Position numbers and translations under genes: made by a program. Source: Ancylostoma caninum (taxonomy: Eukaryota; Nematoda; Chromadorea; Rhabditida; Ancylostomatidae). From it: a stretch of 64,000 nt of DNA. The stretch is taken from assembly GCA_037903475.1 (NCBI GenBank), contig JBAJFG010000179.1, forward strand, positions 62,001-126,000, in the 5' to 3' direction. The notes below the pieces were generated by a model that had not been told where the DNA came from, did no database searches, and was given only the letters and a program-made list of their open reading frames with translations. Shown in pieces: positions 25,341 to 37,374 of this stretch; the stretch's first letter is position 1; each line of letters begins with the position of its first letter.

Positions 25341-28039
25341 ACTATGCATTGAAGGTTGTTTGGATATTGATTAATGGAAAAATTAGCGAGCAAAGTCTAA
25401 GATGTGGGAAGCTGGGGGGGGGGGGGAGGGGGGTAGAAATAAATTATATAAATCATAGAAAGTACATTTCGCAGATCGGGCTGTCTTGAAAGGGTAGCGT
25501 ATTCTTTTTTTAACCTCATATACCTTGATTCTATGGCTCAAAACGGTAGAAATGAATGGATAGGATTGTGATTTGCTGGATAACAGGGAAAATTTCCGTG
25601 CAAAATTCATTGAATCAGGATAAGCCAACCCCTGGCCAAAATTTTTAATTTCCGAATTTTTTGATTTTTATTGCTCCTGTATTGACTAAAACAAGATGAA
25701 ATTGGTGGTTCTATAGGAAAGAAAGAAATCGTGAGGATTTCTAAATATCCGAGAGGATTTCCTTGCCAGATTCTCTGGACAAGGAGACACCTGCCAGAGG
25801 TAAAATCCACTGCCTGGAATTCTATAGCTTACCACAATTCAATTGTACACTATCAGCTGAACGGACTAGACTTTAACGTCAGTATCCTGGCAGGAAGTGA
25901 TCTTCAAGATCGCGACCACGTCGCCGCTTTCGCCGCCGCTAAGCTTCGACGGCTAATCGCCGAGCCGACACGAGACGTCGGGATTTCGATTCTTCGCTAC
26001 ACGATCCACACCTGTCTCACTCCTGTCACTGCATGCCTGCCTGACCACAAACGTCCACTCTCGACGATCTCCCGCTTCATTTTCGCACCTCGGCGAGGTG
26101 CGAAAATCGCATCGCGGCGCGATTGAGCGCGGCGATCTCGAGTTAACCTATCGGCGAAGTCGCGCCGACGCCGCCGAAACGTTCTCGACCTTGACACTTC
26201 ACTCGTTTACTAGCACATTCCTACAATACCATACATTTCGAGCATGTGACTCAATCACCACCCCCCCCCCGTTTAAAACTACTACCAAGGCGCGGGGAGG
26301 AGGGGGGGGGGGGTGCTGCTTCTATTGCTTGATGTTATTGTTGATGCGTATATGATTGCTCATCATCATCATATTTATCTTCTTCATACACTGTCCTACT
26401 GTAATTACAGTGACGCCACCCAACTGAGTCACAGCATTCGATCAGCTGATCAGTTCAGCTGGTCCCTCTCAGCTGATCGTGCAGATAAGCCCTCGTGGCA
26501 AGGCTTTTTCGACGGACCAACCACTTCACAGGACTGCGGCGCAAATGTCACTTTCTGATGGGATGGCTAACTCGTTCAGGATGGCACAACCAGTTATACT
26601 TGGCTGCTGGCTTTTGAAACATTCGCGCCGGCATCTGCTAAGGACACTTGGCGTGTTAAACTTGCCATATCCGCCCCCCCCCCCCCATCCACACTGACTA
26701 GTGCGTCGAAATAGCGGTAGCTGTGACCTTCACGACTATTTAGTCATTTGCCAGAGCTTTATCCGTTCCATATTTGCTGAGCAGCAGCTGGCGTCTGGAA
26801 CTCTAAGGTTAACATGGTCAGTTAGCCTGGATTCTGAGGAATTTCAGGATCTCTGCGGTTTTATACTTCTTGAATTTAATATTCGCTTCGTCCTTCTCGA
26901 ACTATCCTATCCAAGAGATTCAATTCCCATTAATTACTAGTTCTCAAAAAGTCTAACTTATAATTCCAGGAAATATTTCACATGCCATGATCCCGCTCTC
27001 GATTTTTCAGCCTTTTAACCCCTTTCCCTTCAAAAATTCGAGAGAGCGTTTATACTCTCTTCTCCTGTCAATCATAAAGCAGCTCAGGATCATTTTTATC
27101 GCATCCAGCTTCTTTTTTTTCCAAAAATTGGATGTTAACTCGTGACTAAACTCCAGTTGAATGCCTTAGAACCAATCATAGTGCAGATTGGTCCCGCCCC
27201 TAAACCCTTTCAAGCTTCTAAAATCACTCCTATTTCTAGGGTCTTGGAAATTTTCAGGACATCTAGGTTTTGAACAGCTTCTAACCAATCATCAAGCGGG
27301 CTGGTCCCGCCCATCACGTAGGAATTGCACATTTCACAGAAACAACCGCAAATTTAAGAGAAAATACCCGAAAATTCGAAATCATTCTGGTCAAGGGAAT
27401 ATAATAGAGATCTTTGCCATGATTCTCTTCCATCTGTTATATGAACTCAAGCATGTGAGTAACTAACTTACAATTAGATATTAGGGTTAAATAATACAAT
27501 AAAGTTTGCGTTGCCAAATTATATTAATAAAGAAATGAAATAATCTAAACTCTCGAATTACTGCCGCAATTTTTTCGAGTTGAAGTGATTGGAAAAATTA
27601 ATGTCATGTGCTCGGTACGTGCAATAAAATGTATAGGTTTCGAGTTAATGCAGTAATCCAGAAATTTATGAAGTTATCGAACCAAATGCTTTCTGAATGT
27701 CACAGCGCCTTTTTTCTCGGAAATGCTGCTTTTCCTCGAACTTCCCGGGATTTTCTCATTTTCCCTCAACGCATGCCACTGTATTTGCTGTGATCTTTCC
27801 CTACTTCCCGTCATTTTTTTCACCACTCTACTTCCCGGAAATTGCGACATTAGCCTTCCTGCCCACTGATTCCTGCTCATTGATTCTATACGACACCATA
27901 ACTTCCTGTTCAATCTTCATATATGCTTTTTACCTTCCATGGAAGTTTGTTTCCTGCAAAACTGTCAGCCTTACCGAGCCCCCGGATACGTCATTGAGAT
28001 TATCCATAGAAAGCGTGTTAAAGCGCTCAGATCCACTTT
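25341..28039. other. Gene-free DNA with GC-rich island and long homopolymers
   Basis: No exon recognised. A 13-G run is at 25,414-25,426. A GC-rich island runs about 25,900-26,200 and holds a perfect 29-bp palindrome at 26,079-26,107. Runs of 10 C, 12 G and 13 C follow at 26,261, 26,302 and 26,674. CAGCTGATC-type palindromes cluster near 26,438-26,478. Confidence 0.4.
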
Positions 28040-28140
28040 TTACCTGACGATCATCAACATTTTTACCCAAAAATGACGTTGTTTATACCTAGCTGCTACC
28101 CATAGGTATGCATTTACCAGTGCTTCCACCGGGCTTTGGA
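28040..28140. repeat. Dispersed GGGTAAT-rich repeat, copy D (partial)
   Basis: Inverse orientation relative to copy A: ATTTTTACCCAAAAATGACG, TATACCTAGCTGCTACCCAT. Only the centre of the family is present. Confidence 0.45.
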
Positions 28141-28315
28141 ACTTGTATGGACTGCATATAAGGTAAGAAAAACGGCTGCAATATGGCTAATTTTTTTTGT
28201 TTCCATTGAATTTCACAGGATTCTTGATCGAGAGTCCTATCAAGAATCTCAGATAGGTGTTAATGAGCATCAGGATGGAATAGTGTGATTATTTCTAGGA
28301 CTGACCAAGGTTTTC

Positions 28316-28490
28316 AGGGCGCGGATGCATCACTGGATCATGTCACACCCATGGCAATGATTGCCTTGGGTGACAGCTGGGTATAGACGAACTTACGCAA
28401 GGGTAAATATGTTGGTGGCTGTCAGTAAAGAGTGAATTTTAGTATGTTGACACACTTACCACGGGTAATCTCAGTGATGCATCCGAGTGC
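28316..28490. repeat. Dispersed GGGTAAT-rich repeat, copy E
   Basis: One of the best-kept copies. It starts with GGCGCGGATGCATCACTGGA and ends with ACGGGTAATCTCAGTGATGC followed by ATCCG, so the GGATGCATCACTG terminus is inverted at the other end. The middle holds GGGTATAGACG and AAGGGTAAATATGTTGGTGG, as in copies A and C. Confidence 0.65.
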
Positions 28491-30769
28491 ACGATTTTCA
28501 GGATAGTAAGTAACCTTTGTAAGAAAAAGAAACTCCATTTTGAATTTTTTTAAAAATCGCTGAAATTAATAAGTGTTTTTTTAATATTAAGTACTTAATA
28601 GGAGGAACTCAGATATTCGAATTCAAAAAGCAGAATTTGCTGGTTTATTTTCGTTAAATTTTCACTTTTGAGTTTACTTGCTTGTAGATTTCTCTTTGGG
28701 ACCTATCCACTTGAAAACATCTAGCCTTTCCTTCTTTATTTAGCCCAACAACCCTAATTTAATATTCTTCTTAGGTTTATAATTACAGCACTGATTATAG
28801 TTTCTCCAAGTAACTTTTAGCCAAAATTGTGGTGAAAATCACAGAATACTCCGGAGAAGAACTAAGTTTTTATGAAAAACCTCTGGGAGGATGATGCCAG
28901 TAGTTGTTTTTCTGCAATACACATTTTGTTCCATAAATTACATTACGCTTTTATAATATTTTAACAGCAATGCCCTGCAATATTCAATTAATTTTCAAAT
29001 TGCCCCCCCCCCCTTTGAGTAAGCTTTTTTAGCCACGCCCACCGAAAGCTCCTCCCCGTAACAGCTGTTGCCAGTAGTCATTTCGTTGGCAGCTAATCCC
29101 AGAGGCTGAAGCTGATCCTGGCTGCTGTGACAACTCGTACATGGCCACGCCTACCACCGCCCACTGTCGCTGCGTAGTCTTAGGAATGTGGCCCACTCCT
29201 CTTCAGAGCTTGGTTAGCACGGTGAATTCCATGTTTCAAGTGTTGCTAAGATTCTTCGCGGTGAATTCAAATAAGCCACGCCTACTTTTTGGCATTTGCT
29301 GATTTTCGTGCACATCTTATTCATCGCCGTGATTACGTCATCCGCTGGCGTGATTCCGCCGGCGCGGAAGCGACATTTCACGGCGAAATGACGCCCTTTA
29401 AGATCGCCGATTTGCCGAAAATCCATAGAACAGCCAGCTCATCTCGTTTTTTTTTCCCCTGCTGCTGCTGCATCCAGATGTCAAATGTTTATCAGCACTT
29501 ACGTGTGAAGCGAATGTGGGCGGAGCGTCGAGGTCCTGCCACGCGAAGCCAACGCCGCTTGTCGTTCTATGTGCTGCCATCGCAGCGGCGGCGGCGGCGA
29601 CCTTGCCCTCTGCGCATGGCGCGTCGTCTGACTTCCTCTAGTACCCTACTTGAGCTGGTCTACGGGTCGCGGGTGTGCAGATGTGCATGTGTGCGTCTCC
29701 ACATCGCGACACTGTGTGTATGTGTGTTGTGCGTGTGTGTACAGTGTGTACTTTTACGGTGTACTCTGACACATACGAAAACTAGCAATTCAACTTGGCC
29801 TAATTCCATGGGAACGCACGCGCGACGTCAAGCAAATCGCACACACCGTCGTCGCGATGTGTGGATCGCCGTCAGTGAACTGCGTTCATCTGGAGCCCGG
29901 TCGTTAGGACTCCGCTATGATGACGTCACGGCAGTCAGCAGATTTTCTTGGCCACTTGCCAAGAATTTTCTGACCCTTCTGGATCAAGCAAAGCGCTAGT
30001 TCATCATGTGCTCTAGCCGATTCATCTTATTTCCTCTACTTCCTCTCTTCGATTCTCTTCGATTATTATTAAAATATTTACCAATGCCTCTAGTTAATTA
30101 TTGTTGAAATTAATTTTTCTTAGTAATTTTATTATTCCATCTGGGCGCACGAACTGGCAGAGATGCCACCACTTTTTTCCCACGCCCCACCCCCGGGGAA
30201 GGGCAGCTCCTACGTCCAGCGCTGAAAATTATTACGAGTTTCCATTTATTTACAGAAATGAGTGGAGGACCGCGATCCCCCATCGAAATCCTGTCACTCT
30301 CTATCATGTTTACACTGTTTTTTTTTCTTTCATTTCGCAGCCCACTGACCGTGTTTAGAATTGATAGGATTGCGAGATGTCCTCCACAAATTTGTTTGCG
30401 AAAGTTTTTGACGCGGCTTTTTCTCCAGTTTTCCCTTGATGTTGGTGTGAGATACTTTGAAATTTCGTGACGGCGACTATGTTTTCCTTGGTTGAATTGT
30501 TTGTTAACGGCTGTTAAGTAGGAGTAACGAGAGAAAATTTCTCTCCCACATTCATTGAGTCAACATTGTATGGGCTATAATTCTTTGGGAAGTGGTACTT
30601 TCTAGGTTTTTTAGAACAAATAAAAGGCAAGACATGGTTGGCGTTGATCAAGCCCGCTTTGGAGGGCACCACACGTTCGACATCATCTGAGAATCGCAGA
30701 GGCATTTGAAGAGGGGGGAGGGGGGGGGGGGGGGGTAACTTACGTACCCTGATAACGATCCATCCTTCC
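28491..30769. other. Gene-free DNA with GC-rich island at 29.03-29.96 kb
   Basis: The island holds repeated GCCACGCCC/GCCCAC words, TTACGTCA (29,333-29,340), GTGGGCGGAGC (29,516-29,526), TGACGTCA (29,921-29,928), a GCGGCGGCGGCGGCG run and GT-rich sequence. A 236-codon open frame (29,289-29,999) spans it, but it is low complexity and Arg-rich and has no family motif, so I read it as regulatory-type sequence, not a gene. Confidence 0.4.
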
Positions 30770-30885
30770 AGAATGCCCTGGTACCAATTTAGCGACCCCT
30801 TCCCCTGATGGAAGGCCTGGTTGGCCCGGAGCTGGGATCGAACCGTAGAGCGCTTGCACACGAATCGCGTCTCTTGCCACGTACC
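30770..30885 (-). repeat. Possible tRNA-like SINE head
   Basis: On the minus strand CGTGGCAAGAGACGCG is followed about 20 bases later by CTCTACGGTTCGATCCCAGC. These resemble tRNA boxes A and B, and TTCGATCCC matches a T-arm. The acceptor stem does not pair, so this is not a functional tRNA. A 16-G run sits just beyond at 30,720-30,735. Confidence 0.35.
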
Positions 30886-31100
30886 ATTGAGGCTGAGGGT
30901 TTTTTTAGGAGTTTCTCATTATTTCCTCTTTACTACTGTACTGATTGTTCATACAATATCCGTACAAGTGCATAGGCATACAGGTACCTCTGCAATGCAA
31001 TGATGACGTCAGATTCGTGACGTTTCCCAAAAAAAAATTGGTATCAGTACTGTGCGTTGTTGTCCATGTTTTTTATTTACAGATTCTTCTAGCGTCCTAA

Positions 31101-31240
31101 GGTCACATGCATCATTGAGATTACCTAGGGTAAACGAGATTACCTAGGGTAAACGTGTTGGAACCACACATATTTACCCACCATTGTTACGGGCGTCAAC
31201 ACGTTTACTCTGGGTAATTCCGACGATGCATACAGGCCCT
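31101..31240. repeat. Dispersed GGGTAAT-rich repeat, copy F
   Basis: Starts with CATGCATCATTGAGATTACC and ends with TCTGGGTAATTCCGACGATG followed by CATACAGGCC, an inverted terminal match. Near the left end a 20-base unit (GAGATTACCTAGGGTAAACG) is present twice in tandem. The centre contains ATTTACCCACCATTGTTACG. Confidence 0.65.
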
Positions 31241-33203
31241 GTGTCCCTGTGCAATCGTAACCGAACCACCTTATCAAACAATTAGAAATTTAAATTGGTG
31301 AAAGCTGAATTCTCTCTTCTATTCGGCATCCTTGCAATTCCCCATAAATGCCCATTAATAAATTGCTAATATAATGTGAAGGTTTTGCATAGAAAGGCAA
31401 ATGCTAAAACTTGTAAAAGGGTGTAACCCAATTGCCCGTTTCGTTCCCTTATCCACATACGGGTAAATAGGTTCAAAACTTAGGTCCTCCCGGGAACTCG
31501 TCAGTATGGCGAGTAGGACCTGTCTTTGTTTAATTTAATTTGTTTACCCTATCTTAATTTTATTATTCACTTACCATGATGTATATAAGTATAATAATGT
31601 GGTATTCTATACTAATACCGACTGCTAAATAGTGAAAAAGTAAAAGAAATGAGAGGGTAAAGTTGTTCATTAGGAAGTGAGATGGATGGGCTAGTCGTGC
31701 AGTTCCTTAAAAAATCATATTTCCTTGAAGTTATCCGTGCACAAGTCCATAAAGCATTGCTATGTAGGGTCATATATTTATTTAATGCACATGAAGTGCG
31801 CCAAGTAAAAAACAGAGGTGTAAATTACAGTAGGGCACAGTTGGTAGAAAAAAGAAATTTGAGAATCGAACAGAAGAGCAAACATTATATACTAAGACAT
31901 GATAAAATTTCCAAAAATACCTCTGATTGGTCAGATCATTGGGAACTACCACATCCACAATTTCTGTACTACATTGTATTGGGTCTTCCCTTGAGCAGTA
32001 CATTTTCTGAAAATTTCTGACCTCATTTGCCCTGCAAACCTAATTGTAAACACACAACGCAACATCCCACCTCAATCATTTCTGTCACTGGTTCGTTCCT
32101 CTGCTGACCGACCGACACAGCAGCCGGTCGTTTTCTTCTTTTCCGTACGATTGTTCTTTGCGAACTTCCGCTCACACGACTGTATCATAACGCGTTGTGT
32201 CGCACGCGCGTTTTTGCCGAATCTGTCCACTGCGCAGCGGAACTTTTACGAAAAAGCTCATCCGCGTTTCCTGTTCTGGATTTCAGGAGCGAATCCGAGC
32301 GGAAAAACGAACAGCCTCTACCACTTCCATACGCGCAGTGAAATTTCTCTTCGTAGGTTATCCTGCACACTGAGGGATATCAACCCATTTCCCTATGGGC
32401 CCTATCTAATCTGATTGATTTATTCCATGACAATTGTTCTTGTGACAAATCCGCTCAATCTGCTAGTTCTTTGCCAAATCTGCTAGTTCTTTGACTTCTC
32501 TTGGTTTTACAGTGACAGAAAAACTATCTGTGAACTCTTCTTGCAGCAATTACAGCCCTTTTCAGGCACAGTCTCTTAATTAGAAGCAATTTACTGCAAA
32601 ACTGCAGTTTTTCTTCCAGTGAAATAGTCACTTGAGTAATTGTAATTGAAGTTCCATGCTATCCGAACTTGTAAACAGTTAGGAACCTTATAAACTCTGA
32701 TTTTTTAATGACTAGTCCCCCTCCTCTCCCCCAGTTTGAGTTATTCTCCCTACTGTTGGACAACTCATGGATTTTTGCTGTTCCTCTCCTGTTCTGTCGT
32801 CATGAAGGACTATGAATTCAATATTTATATCATTAGTTGTTATAAATGATACTTATTTTTGATGTTTGATTTCTAACTTTATTTTTTCCGAAATTTTTGA
32901 AAATTCCTAAACTTTTCTCGACAGAAATGATCCGTGTCATTTTGCCCCGGAATGTTCCTTCCTCTCCCCCCCCCCTGTCTCAAATAGCCATTAGTGACAT
33001 TTATAATGCCCCGCTTTTCTTAACATCATCCTTTTGTCCCTCTTTTTGCGGCGCTACTGTTTTCCTCTAGAAATGCCCTGTACAGCAATGAAAGGAAGAT
33101 ATTTTTGAAAAAAATTCCCGTTTCATTGTCTGTCCATTAGAAATTTGTGGTGGTTACTCCAATTGTCAGACATTTCTCAACGAGAGGTCGTGCGATTGGG
33201 GGG
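31241..33203. other. Gene-free DNA, nothing recognised
   Basis: AT-rich. The frame at 31,682-32,020 and the GC-richer patch at 32,100-32,390 show no family motifs and no convincing splice borders. Confidence 0.4.
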
Positions 33204-33710
33204 GGGGCAGTTCTCGGGGACCAGTTCTCGCTCGGTAGGGTACTAATGTAATTCTTCTTTGCTCTGTATTACTCCAATCGCTAACGGCATCCTTGTGAGA
33301 GCTCACGTGTTCCCATCGATGTTTGATGCCATGGTAATGTGGAACAATCCGCGGGGATCAGTTCTCGCCTGCAAACTAGCAGTATTTGTCTTCGCTGCGC
33401 GAAACGTCGGAAATTTCCTGGGGCAATCTGCAGCACATCTGCTATCCATTTGGGCCACTCACCATTCATTTTGCATCCTCACAGTGCTAAGGGACAGTTC
33501 TGGCCAACTGCTGGGGACTAGTTCTCGTCCAGAGCTTATGTTATTCGCCTTTGGAGAACAAGCCTTTTACAACTGGTTGTGTTTATGTAGGAGCTTGTAT
33601 ATCTTCTTCTTCGTAGACGCCTAAAGTTATGACGTTAGGGATACGATTTTGGGGACCAGTTCTCGCCAAAATCTTATATTATTCCATTCCGGTGTGCGTT
33701 CGTGGCTAAC
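33204..33710 (+). repeat. Degenerate ~140-160-bp spaced repeat, four units
   Basis: The word GGGGACCAGTTCTCGC (with one- or two-base changes) occurs at 33,216, 33,353, 33,513 and 33,651, spacings 137, 160 and 138 bp; an extra CAGTTCTCG precedes the first. In units 3 and 4 the similarity continues for about 40 bases (CTTATGTTATTC versus CTTATATTATTC). The rest has diverged. A 121-codon open frame (33,259-33,624) overlaps it but shows no known motif. What the repeat is I cannot say. Confidence 0.6.
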
Positions 33711-34356
33711 AATCCTTGAGGAAGTGCAAAGGAACAAGTGACGACATCAAAGTACGCACACTAGCACGTTAAACCATTCACTGGGCACTTCGCATAAAAA
33801 CACCGGCATTGACGAAGAAATTACGTTTATTAGGTTGCTACGGTATGCATGAACATTTTATACGATTACTAGTAATTGGATTCAACTAACACGTGGAACA
33901 GCTGACATTTTCCAAAATTTTTTTCTTTTTCCCTCCCTTTCCAGGTGCTTTTCTGCGGTGTCCAATGGAAATTGCATGAGATTTCAGTGTTCCGGACCCA
34001 GTTGCACGCGTTGCGTCACACGTGGCGTAGCGCTCTAGTTGTCTGCGTATCCACACACTGCTTTGATATCCCATGATTTTTCACGTTCATTCCTGTCGCT
34101 TCTTGTCCAGACTTGCACAGACGGGTCGTAACAAGCTTGGATCGCGCGAAGGTGAAACCTACTCTACCAAAGCCTACTGTATTTTCAACTTTCTGTAATT
34201 GCGTACATTTCCACTTCCGAGTATAACCAGCTCCAGCAATGCTCTATCTTACTAGTAATACAATTCTATATCCGCTTCCTTATCGCTCCACAGTACTCGC
34301 CCACCTCGCGTTGTCGCCCGTTCTCCACGTTCCCGCACAGTTATCGATCGTTATTG

Positions 34357-34370
34357 ATCCGCTCTTCCAG
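34357..34370 (+). promoter_or_regulatory. Probable trans-splice acceptor before small secreted gene
   Basis: CCGCTCTTCCAG is a polypyrimidine-AG acceptor ending 7 bases before the ATG at 34,378. With no upstream exon evident, it is a good candidate spliced-leader acceptor. Confidence 0.45.
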
Positions 34371-34377
34371 GTACACT

Positions 34378-34557
34378 ATGCGATTCTTCTCGTTCGTCTT
34401 GATATTCGCGTTGTTCGTCTTCGTCGCCATGGCCAAACCAAGGGGTCCGCCCGAAGGTATTCTTCTATACTACACCAAATTTCTTCCCAACGTCTATTCA
34501 TTGGGTAAATTAGTGAATTTTGTTTGTGCACCGACACCTGTGCACACAGCACTGTGA
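34378..34557 (+). CDS. Putative small secreted protein or peptide precursor, first exon
   Basis: The frame opens with a textbook signal peptide, MRFFSFVLIFALFVFVAMA, followed by KPRGPPEG. As an uninterrupted frame it gives 59 residues ending at 34,557. A GT donor after CCCGAAG (34,456) would instead end exon 1 at residue 26, and a possible acceptor TCTTTTCACAG lies near 34,626-34,636, but I cannot prove the downstream exon. The ATG nearest the acceptor was chosen over the in-frame ATG eight codons upstream because the hydrophobic core follows it directly. The start and hydrophobic core look real, while the mature peptide is unresolved. I do not recognise the family. Confidence 0.5.
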   Translation: MRFFSFVLIFALFVFVAMAKPRGPPEGILLYYTKFLPNVYSLGKLVNFVCAPTPVHTAL

Positions 34558-34799
34558 ACACCCACAAACGAGGCGTGACAAGTGCACAACTTCGGCACCA
34601 TCAAAGCACGGTTCAGGGACAGTTTTTCTTTTCACAGAGAAATTAAATTTTCAAAATTTATTTTGGCGGTGGAGGACGCTGCTAAGTGGGGCTGAAGAAA
34701 CTATGGAATTATTCCAAAAAAATTCTCAAAAAATTTAAATTAGAGCTGAAATTGCTCGCGTTAAAAGGGTTCAGCGCATTTTTTGGAGCTGCTTGGTTC

Positions 34800-34980
34800 G
34801 AGCAACACACGAATAGGGGAAGGGTGTGGCGCGCGCGGTAAGGGTGCGTTATACCTGGGAAAGGGGTGCGGCCAAGCTCTACTATTGGTCAGTTGGGCAA
34901 ATAGGCCAGTTGTAGGGCCTGTCAGCGCCGCCCACTCCAGGTATAACGCTCTACACCCTTGGGGTAATACTATAACACAC
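34800..34980. mobile_element. Small inverted-repeat element (MITE-like)
   Basis: GGGTGCGTTATACCTGG on the left (34,842-34,858) pairs with CCAGGTATAACGCTCTACAC on the right (34,937-34,956), and GGGGTGCGGCC pairs loosely with GGCGCCGCCCAC near the centre. The outer boundaries and target duplication are unclear. No coding capacity. Confidence 0.5.
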
Positions 34981-36337
34981 ACTTCTATCCATTGTATATT
35001 GCACAACTGTTTTTATCCACAAATAAGCCCATTTTTAGGACAAAATCTTCTATTTTTAGTGGAAATAAAACAATTTCAGAAGAGGCATGTTCAAAACCTT
35101 GCGCCAAATCTGTTCTCAATCCCTGAAGGTAGCCTCAAAACTCTCTTTTCACTCTCCAATTAAAAACCCATTAAAAAAACAGGGGTTGGGCATTGTGCGG
35201 GCAAAGAGGCGGTGCTTCCACTATGCGATTGGCCCATTCCTTCAGCTCTGATCCACCGCCTGCTGGCAACATGTCTGCAGTTCGACGACAACTGCGCTGT
35301 ATGTGGAGAAATTCGGAAATGGACACAGCACAATCTGTCAGTGAGTTGGGCGGGATGAAGTGCTTGGATGCACCAATCGCACGGCAGCGGTACCGCCCCT
35401 TTTTCCGCATTCCAAAGGAGAGCAAAAGAGCGCGCATTCATATTCTTGTGGTAGATTTACGAATTTTGATTAACGATCTCTTCAGAAAAAAAAAAATGCT
35501 GAAATTGAGGAAAAAACGAAAGCAAAGCTCTTGAAAAATCTGAAGAGGAGGGGATTCAAAAAAAAGACAAATGAGAAAATGTTGCGAAAAAATTGAATTC
35601 GAGGGTAAAGTTTGAAAATTATAATTGAAAGAATACTTGGGAGGGCACCCTAGATTATTTCCTGTCGGGACCTATTACGTAGTCCTTCCAGTTTTAGTGA
35701 GCTATATGAGAATCATCCTGTTCCGCACGGTTTTTTGATGTCTAGTGCGTCGAAACGCAGGTGTTCCAGTACTTCCCTTATGCCCTGTGATTAGCTCCTA
35801 TGCGCTGACGCTGAAACGCACAAAAAATCGCAATTTTGCACAAAGTAAGGCACACATGTTCACAGCACTACGTCGAAAAAAAACGTGACCATTCAAAACC
35901 GCACAATGCATGCATTATCGATCTATTGATTGATTCTACACTAATGAGTGCGTTTATAGTGACTCGAGAAACTCGCGGCCACAACGACAAGGCGCCGCAG
36001 AAAACGCGCTCCAGTTACATTCGATTCGGGAAGCGCGCGAATCCAAACGCCGATTTGCTGTATCTGGACCAGCTGATTCTCTGACTGTGAACCATCGTGC
36101 CGGAAATGACGTCATCATTTCTTGTCTCGCATGTGCACCTTCGACTCGGTGGTTTCTATAATCCATTTCTCGACATATTTCATATACGTACGCCTGGATT
36201 CAAATCCATCCATTAGTCAGTCGAATACCGTATACCTACCGTAATCCGTTGTAACGTTCGTTTTCTTGCCACTTCGCTTCAACTGTAAGCATTACATGTC
36301 ATGATCTCCGAGCTTCTTTTCATGTATAGAGTTCAGT

Positions 36338-36400
36338 ACAGCAGCAGCAGTAACAGCCAGCAGCAGCAGCAGCAGTTATTTTTTTGGCAGCAGCAGCATC
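36338..36400. repeat. CAG/CAGCAG microsatellite
   Basis: Interrupted (CAG)n: CAGCAGCAGCAGTAACAGCC, then a run of six CAG, then four more after a T run. Stops in the surrounding frames mean it need not encode polyglutamine. Confidence 0.8.
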
Positions 36401-37327
36401 GCGTGGTCCTCATCCGAGCCATATATGTGTTTTAAGTACTACTACGTCAGGCAAGTCCTGCTATCGTCCCCCCGCTGTTCCGCCAGACGCGGTCGCTACG
36501 CACGCGCGCGCGTCAGCAGCTCGCGCGACCGCGTCCGCCGAACACCACGACTCACTTCTCGCGATAAACTCTGTGTGTGTGTGCGTGTGTTTTGTATCCG
36601 AACAATAAGTGAGATGATCACTACTGGATTCATCCCCCTAACATATCCATATTCGAGCCATTCGTTCATTCGTGTTGAATAATATTCTGTGTTATAAAGA
36701 TTTTTGTGAACTCGTATGGAATTTATTGATTCGATTGACCTTCTCGGTCACGATGATGACGTCATCGCTCATTGTGGAAAGGTGGGCGGAGCTTATTGAA
36801 ATGCCACAATTGGTCCTGCGAGATCCGAGATGCCCCTGCATAACATTAGCGTCAAAAAGCAGCCGAATGGATGCGACAATCTGAAAAACATGAAAACTCG
36901 TCCGCGGACGAGAATTGCTCGCTAAAGATGCGATGAGACCGAGTTGCAATAACAGGTGCAATAACACGATTATCCTAATCGAAACGCAGGCATAAACAAT
37001 GGTTGTTCACTTGTTGACCAACTGGTTTATTTATTTGTTTATCTGGTTTGTTTACACCAGGATGGCAAGGGACTTTCCGGCCCATTGATCCTCCAAAACC
37101 ATGAGTTTGCTAGTTTTTTTATTCACAATTTTTGTTTCTTTTCTGAATATTTTATTTCCCATCAATTTTTTAAAATTTTATTCCTAAAGTCAGTTTGATG
37201 TGGGTCATTTCAAAAATCTGCAGACCATCGTGAAAAAAATATAGTTTATAAATAAACAAGATATATAGAAATAAACATAATAGTACGGAAAAAATATATA
37301 GAAATAGATAAATACAGAGAGGGAGGG

Positions 37328-37332
37328 AGACG

Positions 37333-37367
<35 letters not shown>

Positions 37368-37374
37368 GGACAGT
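37328..37374. repeat. GACA tetranucleotide microsatellite
   Basis: About eleven imperfect GACA/GACG units, preceded by AT-rich sequence. Simple repeat. Confidence 0.85.

Noticed and set aside
29289..29999. 236-codon open frame
   Set aside because: Arg/Cys-rich, low complexity, lies exactly on a GC-rich island where stops are rare, and has no family motif or splice context.
36338..36400. Polyglutamine-coding exon
   Set aside because: Stops interrupt the CAG frame on both sides and no splice borders fit.
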